A stretch of 64,000 bases of DNA from Falciphora oryzae (Eukaryota > Ascomycota > Sordariomycetes > Magnaporthales > Magnaporthaceae): positions 310,001 to 374,000 of the forward strand of contig JNVV01000018.1 of NCBI GenBank assembly GCA_000733355.1, in the 5' to 3' direction. Below the pieces are notes generated by a model, which did no database searches, had not been told where the DNA came from, and was given only the letters and a program-made list of their open reading frames with translations. A program made the position numbers and the translations under genes. Positions 54,753 to 64,000 of this stretch are shown here, one piece after another (within the stretch, counting starts at the first letter, position 1; each line of letters opens with the position of its first letter).

Positions 54753-57700
54753 TCAATCAACCCCACGCCATTTCGGGTATCCCGGGGCCGCGATAGGCTG
54801 CCTAGAGCCTGTGTCCTGATCCGCCGCCCTCGTGTCGACAGTCTTCTGCGTCACCAGCCTGGCCAGGTCCGTCAACGTCTCGGCCCCGCGGACGTCCTGC
54901 ACGCTGAGCGCGACCTTCACCTTGCGCCGCAGCCAGCCGCGCAGCTCGACGCTCACCAGCGAGTCCACGCCCAGACTGCGCATCGACACCGTCACGTCCT
55001 TCTCCAGACTGTCTGTGTCGCTGTCGCGCATCGTGAGTTGACGGAGCGTCGCGGCCAGTTCACGTGCGAGCACGGTCGTCAGCGCCTCCTGACTCGCCGC
55101 CGTCTGCTCGTGCACGCTCCGCGCCAGTGCGTTGGCCAGCTCTTCGCCGTTGTGGTTTTCTTGCTGCTGCTGGCTCTTGTTCTTTTCATCATCATTTAAA
55201 GTGAGTCTTGCCATCTGCATCCTGGGGTCGCGGCGCCAGGCGGACTGCTTCACCAGGCCGGCACCCGACGCCGTCATGCCCAGCCCGATGGCCATCTGCC
55301 CTTCGCTGACGTAGCCAGTTGTCGGCGACACAGACTGCTGCTTCTGTTTGTGCACGGTGTTATTATTGCCACCACCACCTCGACTCACCTCTCGAGCAGG
55401 CTCGTCATCGAGGATCATCAGCTCGAGCGCGTCTAGCAGCTCCCGCTCGTGCAGCACGTGGTGCTCGACGGACCGCAGCGCCTCGAGGCGGCGCGTCTCG
55501 CGGGCCAGGATCCCCACGCCCTCCATGATGCCGATGTCGAGCGCGGAGCAGGCGAGGCCGCGCCGGCGCCGGTGCTGCACGAACGCGTCCTGGAACGCGT
55601 TGGCCGCCGCGTAGTTGGCCTGGCCCACCTGCCCGCCCAGCCCCGCGAGCGAGCTGAAGAGGACGAAGAAGTCGAGCGGGTGGTACTTCCCGGGCGGCTG
55701 TGACTCGACGGCCTCGTGCAGATTCCACGTCCCCTGCACCTTGGCGTCGACGACGTCGCGCCACTGCTTGTACGTCATGTTGGCGAGGTGGCTGTCCTGT
55801 TGCGCGAGGGGAAGTTTGGGTTAGCCTTTTTGCTTTGCCTTTGTGCGTCTGGGTTTCACGAGAGATGCGGGAGGCAAGGGGCGTTATACTTGAAGGACCA
55901 TTGCCGAGTGTATGATGCCGCCGATCGGAGTCTCGGCAGACGCCATCAGCTTCTCGACGTCCTCGACCCGGCTCTCGCTCGCAGACGCGAACTGGAGCTG
56001 GCAGGACCCGTCGCCGTTTCGGTACTTGATGTTGCCGTTCACGAACTTGACCTTGCAGCCCATCGCCTCGAGCTCCTCGCGGAGGAGGGGGTTGTGGGAT
56101 GCGAACCACTCAGCGGAGCGCGAGAAGAGGATCAGGTAGCGGGCGCCCCGCTCGGCGAGGAACCGCGCGCACGGGATGCCCAGACCGCCGACGCCGCCGA
56201 CGATTACGTACGTCCGGTCTGGCCGCAGCGCGAGCCTGCGCCTCGTCGGCGTCACCTGCAGCGCGCTGACGTCTTCGAGGAGCTTGACCACCACCGACGG
56301 GGTGCTGTCGCCGGGGTTGCGGGGAAGTTTGATGCCGTTTTTAGCGCTGTCGGCTTCCAATGTTTTGATTTGTCTGTTACTAATGCTGATATTGCCGGTT
56401 CGACAGCGCGTCATGGCCCTGCGTAGATGACTAGGTAGGACAAAGGAATAAGGAAGTTCATCAGCCATTATTTGTCCGCAGTTTGGAAAGAGTCATGGCC
56501 TGGAATCGCATCTCACCTGTGCAAAGCCTGCGGCCGACGATTCAGGATTTGTGCCAAGTCGACGCGCGAGAATGTTTTGCTTTCGCGCAGGATATCAATC
56601 CCGTCCGGCTGCTTTCTGCTGCTCTGCGCCCTCTCAGAGGCCTCCCAGCCGACGAGCTGGACCAGATGGCCGTATGGAGCGAGGCATTTCCACGAGGCCG
56701 CGACGAGACTTGGGTCTGCGAAGGTGCTGAGGACGAGGTCAAACCCTTTTCCGCTCATTGCCTTGGTCACGGAGCGGATGAAGGAGGCGGTGGACCCGGA
56801 GACAAAGACGTGGTCGCTGGCCATATCGAGCTTGGTGATGATCTCCTCAGCCTCGGCGTCGCTGGCGACCGTGGCGAAGATGTGGTCCGACCTGCCGTCG
56901 TTGAGCTGCAAGGCGATCTCGAGGGCTGCCCGGCCAAGCGGTGTTCCGGCGCGGTGAATCAGGAGTGACTGGTAACGGCGCAAGTCGAGGTGAGTCACTG
57001 TCAGTCACACATTTGCTGAAGATATAAAACACAAGGGAGTAGTAGTGCGCAACTCGACTTACCTGACCCTTCTCCAGCTCTGCGACAGTCTCGAGGGAGT
57101 GGAAAGCGCTGCAGTACTCGAGCAACGGGAGTTTGACAGCTTCTTCAAATGCCATTTCGTCGCGGATCCGGAAGCAGACTTCCTCGGAGACTCGGACTGA
57201 TGTCGCGGCACTGCCGGGGCCATAGACGACCACCTGGTCTCCCACGCTCAACTTCTCGATATGAGGTCCGACGGCGCTGACAACACCGCTGGCTAGGACA
57301 CCGAGTTCTGTTAAGGTGTGGCTGCCGCTCGAAGCAGCTTGAAGCTCACTAGGCGACAGAGCAAAGGCACGGACTTCGACTTGTACGGTATTGCCGTCAA
57401 GCTCGACCTGAGTCGGTGTAACCTGCTGCTTCCACTCGAGCGTCGTGTGGTTATCGTGCTTGCTCACACCCAAGACCTTGCGCACTTTGCCTTCATCTTC
57501 TTTATCATGCGCTTGCTCCAACAGCTTCTTGGGCAGGTCGACCGAGTCAAACCTGCCGATCTGGATCTCGCCGCCAGAGAAGACGTACTCAGACTCGGGG
57601 TCCGCCTCATCTTCACCGTCGTCCTCCCGCCACCGCGTATCAAAACTGTCGAGCACGCGCGCCGCGGCAGCCCATCCGGCCGCGTCAAAGGCCTCGAGCT

Positions 57701-60700
57701 CGAGCGTGACGAGGTCGATGCCCGTCTCGCGCCGGATGCTGCGCGCCGCGCCGAGCACGAGCGCCCAGCGCGGGTTCTCGCACCGCACCTGCGCCGCCCC
57801 CGTCACCCACAGCAGACGCGCGCCGTCCTGCAGCGACAGGATGTTAGCCTTGAGCGCCGCCAGGTCGTCGGCCGCCATCCCGTGCAGGAACGGGCCCCGC
57901 TCCTCGTCCAGGTCCAGTAGGCTGACGACCACCTGTTGCGTGGGCAGCAGCTGGCCCGGTAGGAACCACTGGATCTCGTAGCCGTGCGCCCGGAGGTGGG
58001 CGGCTGCCTCAGCCACGCGGGGGCTCCAGGTGCTGCGGGCCAGGACGTTGATTGTTTTCGGTTGGGGAGCTTGAACTTGCACCTGCGTCTTTTGGTCGGG
58101 TGACGCCGCCTGGGCCATGGTGGTCGACGCGCCGTAGTTGTACACGACCTCGCGCTGGGTGAGGAAGCCGGCGGCATGGAGCGCGCGCCGCAGGTACCCC
58201 ATGTTCCCCATGTACTGCTTGTACTCGCCGACGGATCTGCTCTCGTCGCCAGCGTTGGAGTCGCTAAGGATCAGCCGCCCGCGCGGGCTCAGGAGCGGCC
58301 GGATTGCCTGCAGCAGATCGGGGAGGCTGCCGCCGTCGCAGCTGTTGAGAATTACCAGGTCGAAGGGAGCTGTCGTCTCGAGGGTCTGTGCTAGGTTGAA
58401 ACTCTCGGGGGTGAGGTTGGCCGTGGCGAATCTCATTCTGGCCGCATGCCCGAAGCGCTCCTGGGCCAGCTTCGAGTTGGCGTCGCTGCCGCTGGTGAGG
58501 ACGTATTCGCTGTATAGGGGTCTGCCTTGCCGCGATTTGAGAGCCTGAAGCACTGTGTCGGTCATATTCTTGCCGCGCTGGGTCTCGACCTCGAGGATAC
58601 GCATAGCGGGCTTCTTGTGGCCGAGGAGCTCCACCATGTTTGCCACCTTGACCTTATACTGCTGCCTATCGGGCGTTATCCAATATGGCGAGTTGTCGAA
58701 GTCGAGGTCGGGCTTCCACTCGAGGACGGCTGCGAGATGCCGATCGACCGGGGAGGAGTCTTGGTGGTTTGGTGAGGCCTCGTCCGGGAGAGGTGTGACC
58801 TCGAGGCCCCGGACATGCAGGAATATCTCCTCGCCAGACTCGGACGCGCCAAAGATGTCACTGCAGGAGACCCCGTCTGCCCTCTCGGAGGCCTCCGCCA
58901 CGATGCCCATCTCCTTGGCTCTGGCGGCGCTGGCTGCGGGCTTGACGTAGACCTCTTCGATGTACCGCGGGACCGCGAGCCGCTCAAAGTTGCGCTCCAG
59001 GCCGACGCATCCGGCCATCATGCAAGCGTGGAAGGCCGCGTCGAGGGAGGTCGGGTGCATGGCCACCTGGCAGTACACGTCCTCGTCCTCGGGCATGCAG
59101 GACGTGTCGATGGTCGCTACCGTGCGCTGCTCGCTGACGTGCGAGCACGCGTCCTTGATGCGCTGGAACTGCGGGCCGTAGTCGAGCCCGAACCGCCTCC
59201 AGGTGTCGTAGAAGCCTTGGTGGTTGACCTGGCGCACGAGCGTGTCTGTCGACGCGGCCACGTCCTCGAACGCGGGGAGTTGGAACTTTGCGCCTGCTGC
59301 GCACTTGCCCGTTGCGTGCTGCGTGCACGCGCCGCCGCTCTTGATGTCCGCGATGGACGAGATAGAGAAGTGATACCAGCCCGCGTCCTCGCCGCTGCCG
59401 CCCGGTATCGGCACCAACGCCGTGATCAGCTCGACGGGCTCTTCCTGATCCAGCGCCAGCGGAGTCGAGAACGCGACCCCCTTGAGCGAGAAACCCTCGG
59501 GTCCGCCGAGCTGCCTGAGCGCCTCGCCGACCATGACGATGAACCCCGCGGCGGGGAAGACGGGCGCGCCCCGGACAACGTGTTCACGCAGCCACGGCGC
59601 GTCGTCGGCCGGCGACAGGCGGCAGCGCCAGGCCGGGCAGGCATCCCCCGTCTCGACGCAGCGCGAGCCGAGCAGCTCGTGGTGCGGGAAGCGGCGCAGG
59701 CGCCACTCGCGCGAGATGCGGCTCTCGCGCCAGTGCTCGCTCTCATAGTGCCACTGGTAGGTCGGCATGTCGCGCAGGAAGGAGCCGGGTGGGTTGGCGG
59801 CTCGGGGATGGACGGCCGCGCCCGCGAGCCACAGGCTACCCGCCGTCTCGAGCAGGCAGACCATGCCGTCACGGTTGCGGACGAGGGTTGGGATATAGGT
59901 GTACTGCCCCTCTTTCTGCTGCTTCAGCTGCTGTTTCTTGGGATGTTGGGTTTGGCTTGGGTTAAGGGTGCTGGCGGCTTCACTCTGCACGATCTGGCGT
60001 ATCGGCCCGGCCAGCGCTGCGTGCGGCCCGATCTCGACGAAGACGGGCGCTGTGGGGAAGTCGCGGAGCAGGGCTCTGACTGCGCCGTCGAAGAGGACGG
60101 GCGAGACGAGGTTGTCCAGGAAGTGTTTGGGTGAGAGGTCCTTGGTCCGATCCGCGTTGACGGATGAGTAGAAAGCGACGGTGGGCTCAGCGGCCTGGCC
60201 CCGCACCCCATCGGGCCCAGTGATTCTGTCCCAGTAGTCGTCAGCCACTGCCGCCATGTGCTGCGAGTGGTAGCCGCACTCGACTTTAAGTCTCCGGCAG
60301 AGCACATCGGGGCGTGCGGCGGTGATGGCGGCCATGACGGATGTCAGAACCCCCTTCTCGCCGCTCAGCGTGACGCTCTCGGGGGAGTTCTCGCACCCGA
60401 CGATGACACCCGGTTGCAGGAACGGAGCGACGGCGTCTTTTCCGAGCCCGACGGCCGCCATGCCGCCGTTGTGGGCCCTCGCCAGCGCAGGGGTGATTTG
60501 TCCACGGTGGTACGCGAGCAGGAAGGCGTCGTCGGCCGTCACGGCGCCGGCGGCGTATGCTGCTGCCGTCTCGCCCGACGAGTGGCCGACCACCGCGGCC
60601 GGCCTGACGCCCCAGGACTTGAGGAGGTCCACGATGGCAAGCTGGAGAGCGACCATGCAGGGCTGAGAGTACTCGGCTTCGTATAGGCGGCTCTGGTCTT

Positions 60701-63058
60701 GTGGCTTCATGATCTCGCCTGCCGTTTGACCTTGTTAGCGATAGTTTTCCCAACATAGAAGTTTTCTCTTCCTCTCTTTGGCACTTGGACCCACTCTTCA
60801 CGCTGAACGGCGGAGGCTTCGAAAGCGAGGCAAGCAGACGGTCGAAATGCTCAACCCGTTGGCGCACCAGCGGCTCCTTTTCCAGCAGCTCCTTGCCCAT
60901 CTGAGCCCACTGCGCACCTTGGCCCGTGAACACCCAGACCACTGAAGGCTGTTTCTCCGGAGCTGTGCCTCTTGCATCCATCTTGAAGCGGTCGGCCTGA
61001 TCAGGCCCTACCACCGCAAAGCCTCGATGGGAGTATGCCTCACGATGAGCCGCCAGCGAGTAAGCCACATCGCCGAGCTTGGTAGAGTGATCCGTCATGT
61101 AGTCTCGAACGGCGTCGGCGGACCGCTCCAGCGCCTTTGGGTGTTTTGCCGAAAATACCAGCAGGCGAGGCTTGGACGCGTCTTCCTCTGTGTTTTCTGA
61201 GCCTTCGACACCGATGCCTAGAATAGGTAGTGGCATTACTCCTGCGCAAGAAGCAGATTCGAGAATAATCTGCAAGCTTCGTTAGTATGTATTTTCTGAT
61301 GGAAAATGCTATGACTGGAAACTCACATGTGCATTGGTGCCGCCAATTCCAAAGCTGTTGACCGACACCCGCTCCAGACGATCAGCCGGCCAGGGGGTAG
61401 CCTTGATCGGCACTGTGAGCTTGCTCTCCTCCCACGGGACTGTAATAGAGTAGCATTAGTATACTAGAGGGAGCTGCAAATTTTATTTGGCTCAAGAAGG
61501 AGATCTTACTCCGCGGATTTGGCGTGTTGAAGTGGATATTGGGCGGAATTGTAGAGTGCTCCAGAGCCAACACCATCTTCATGATGCTCGACAGACCAGA
61601 GGCACCTTCACCGTGTCCGATATTTCCTTTGACCTGGATTTGCGGCTCACATTAGCACTTGGACTCCAACTTGACGACATCGCAAGCGAGCTCTTAGGCG
61701 ACACTTACTGAACCGATGTGTATCCCATCCTTCCCCCACAGCTTCGCAACCGCGCCGGCCTCGATCGGGTCGCCAACAGCCGTCCCGGTACCGTGGCATT
61801 CGACCATGGCAGTGCGGCCCAGATCATCAATCTTAGCAATGTCGTAGGCCTTGCGCATGATCCGCTCGTGCGCCGCTCCGTCCGGGCTCGTTATCCCCTG
61901 GCCGCCCCCCTGGCCATCGTTGGACACGCAGCTGGCTTTGATCACCGCCCGCACCGGGTCGCCGTCGCGCAGCGCGTCGTCCAGCCGCTTGATGTAGATG
62001 GCCGAGACGCCCTCACCCCTCGCGTACCCGTCCGCGTCCGCGTCAAAGGCCATGCACCGCCCGGACGGCGAGAGCACGCCCTGCTGGTTCATCCCGAGCG
62101 TGTCGCGCGGCGACACCATGACATTGACACCTCCCACCACAGCCGCGCTGCAGATTCCTCCCTGCAGGTCTCGGCAGGCCATGTGCAGTGCGACCAGCGA
62201 CGAGGAGCAGGCAGTGCGCACGACGACGCTGGGGCCGCGCAGGTCGAACTCGTACGAGGTGCGGTTGGCCACGATGTAGTCGCCCACGACCTCGGCGCGC
62301 GCATTCCTATAGTCCAAGCGGTCCATGCGTTGCATCCCCGCCCAGTCGTCGCACATCTGGCCCACGTAGACGCCCACGTCGGCGCCGCGGTACGAGGACG
62401 CGGTGAGCCCGGCCGTCTCGAGCGCCTCGTGCACTACCTCGAGGAACAGCCGCTGCTGCGGATCCATCGCCTCGGCCTCCTGCCGGCTGAGCGTCCAGAA
62501 GCTGCTGTCGAGGCGGCGCAGCGGGTCGGAGCCGTCTTTGTCCGTGGCTAGGAAGTAGCCGTGCGTGCTGGGGACACGGGGGGCCGATGATGGCTTGCTG
62601 CTGCCGGGAGGTCGGACCCAGGCCTCGGCGTGGTAGCGCGACGAGGGGACGCGGCAGCGCCCGTCTCGGCCGTTGACCAGGAGGTCCCAGTAGGAGGCGT
62701 CGTCGTGGACGCCGCCAGGCAGGCGCATACCCATACCGATGACGGCAATGGGCTCATATGGAGGCGTGCGGTTTCTCTTCACGCCTGGGGCGACTCCGGC
62801 ATTACCCTCGCCGTGTGCATCTTGGGCGCCGCGGCTGGGGCTCTGGTCACCATCTAGGACACCCGTACTGATGGTTTGATCACCATCCAGCCCCATGTGG
62901 ACGGTTGGGGCGGGCGTGGGCTGCCCCAGGGAGGTTGTGACCGGGGTCAGCAGCCCTGTTGACGCTGCGCCTGGCGTCAGGCCCTCTGGGACCATGACGA
63001 AGCCGCCTGTGAGGTCCAGCGGCTTGGGTCGCCTCGGGTTGCTCTCCTCGGGTCCCAT
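54753..63058 (-). CDS. Highly reducing type I polyketide synthase
   Basis: Builds a reduced polyketide iteratively; the product is unknown. Eight exons: 63058-61709, 61633-61510, 61439-61327, 61269-60795, 60718-57063, 56968-56517, 56418-55890, 55796-54753, giving 2580 residues; every junction keeps frame. KS (about 100-530): active Cys near 283 in [26 protein letters not shown] (about 635-960): FTGQGAQW and GHSSGE with Ser734. DH (about 1035-1330): [13 protein letters not shown] with His near 1067, and [11 protein letters not shown] shortened methyltransferase region follows, where motif I reads ILEVETQRG instead of a glycine-rich loop, so it is probably inactive. ER (about 1790-2090): [25 protein letters not shown] and [22 protein letters not shown], Ser near 2511. 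No release domain follows. The first in-frame ATG is at 63058. Confidence 0.93.
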
Positions 63059-64000
63059 GGCCGACGTTTTTGGCCTTGAAGCCGCGATATTCGATGGATG
63101 CAAGAGCCGGAGCGAGATGGGAAGGGTGCCAAAAAGAGGAGGGGAGAAACAGAATCATGCACAGCGAGCTCACTCGCCGACTTCAGTCGAGTATCAGACA
63201 GTAATTAGTATGATCCGTGCCGAGGTAGAAAGGGAAGCCAGTAAAAACTTGTGTGGCGATGTTAGGTGGATGCTGGGCACTGTGCGGACGAGAAGCCCGA
63301 GGGTGGGGTAGGGCTGGCCGAGGAGAAAGCGAAGACAAAGTCAGGTAAGGAAGGGTGGGCTGGATGTTGTAAAAAAAAAATGAGGGCGGTCTCGAGCGCG
63401 AGGACGCGAGTGGGCGGACCGAGGCCGGGTTCGGGTTTCTTTGTCCTCCCTGCGTGGCTGTAAAGACACGGCCCCCTCCGCTGGCTCCTACCGAGAATCT
63501 TCCCGTGCAATGTATTATGCCTCGTTGGACACCCCCAACTGGCTTCTTGATACCTCCTACCGTCATCGCTTCTCGGTTACCCTGAGCTTCGACCCTCGTG
63601 ATCATGGAGCTCTGTATTGTGGGCCTGATACATCTAGCTAGGCGCCCTGGAGTCATCCATGCATCCTACCCGTTTGCATATAATTCTAGCCTTGAAAGAT
63701 GGATCGTCATTGAGTATGGGGCGGCTCGGCGTTATGAGCCACGCCCCCGGGTAGGCAGGAAGGGTAACGGTAGGCAATAGTCCTCCCCATTTGGACTGAC
63801 GTCGACCAATCCCTTGCCTCCTCCTACGAGAGTGCTGACAGCGGCTGGGCCTAATATCTCACCCCCTGCTGACTAGGAGGCACACACGCCGGTCAACCAG
63901 TTTGCGGGGACAGCGCCGCCCCGCCTGAGACCATTAGGGCTGAATCGTTCAACCGCCAGGCGCCTAAGCGTGCGTGTTGGTATGTGATATGTATCTTTAT
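63059..64000. other. PKS upstream region, no supported gene
   Basis: 5' leader and promoter of the PKS with an A-run at 63371-63379. No recognisable gene to the window edge, so possible cluster partners lie further right. Confidence 0.5.

Noticed and set aside
58815..60134. 439-codon plus-strand frame inside the PKS
   Set aside because: Antisense shadow of the AT and DH domains.
1..64000. CRISPR array, rRNA operon or bacterial operon structure
   Set aside because: No regularly spaced repeats and no rRNA-like sequence; spliceosomal introns show that the DNA is eukaryotic.

Overview
This is a window from a filamentous ascomycete genome (Pezizomycotina, most likely Sordariomycetes). The evidence is: short spliceosomal introns (about 50-110 nt) with GTANGT donors and CTAAC-type branch sites; GC-rich coding DNA; tRNA genes with short introns beside the anticodon; a HET-domain gene; a highly reducing polyketide synthase; and transposons damaged by the C-to-T changes typical of repeat-induced point mutation (RIP). 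I cannot name the species from sequence alone.

Layout. 1-6.6 kb is a RIP-degraded island: a Ty3/Gypsy chromodomain retrotransposon relic read on the minus strand, then a dead Tc1/mariner transposase. 6.6-24.7 kb is gene-sparse: an ACS-family MFS permease, tRNA-Gly(CCC), a small GNAT-like protein, a PMC1-type calcium P-type ATPase and a small secreted 8-cysteine protein, with long non-coding spacers. 24.7-38 kb looks like a decaying accessory segment: a broken secreted alpha/beta hydrolase, three divergent RNase H-fold paralogues (one intact, two broken) on both sides of a HET-domain gene, a PDI-like HDEL protein without a visible CxxC, and a frameshifted conserved fungal gene. 38.4-51.6 kb is rich in secreted or hydrolytic proteins: prolyl 4-hydroxylase, pepsin-like aspartic protease, SGNH hydrolase, CocE-type hydrolase, a second ACS permease with a one-base splice anomaly, and a V8-like serine protease. 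51.6-64 kb holds tRNA-Phe(GAA), an AT-rich inverted-repeat island, another small secreted 8-cysteine protein and an 8-exon HR-PKS (KS-AT-DH-degenerate MT-ER-KR-ACP).

Gene interplay. The permeases, proteases, esterase-like enzymes and small cysteine-rich proteins fit an extracellular nutrition or host-interaction lifestyle. No accessory biosynthetic genes flank the PKS inside the window; partners, if any, lie beyond 64 kb. The most unusual item is the RNase H-fold family: three minus-strand paralogues within 8 kb around a HET gene, with stepwise loss of catalytic residues. All exon coordinates were derived by hand from splice consensus and reading-frame continuity.
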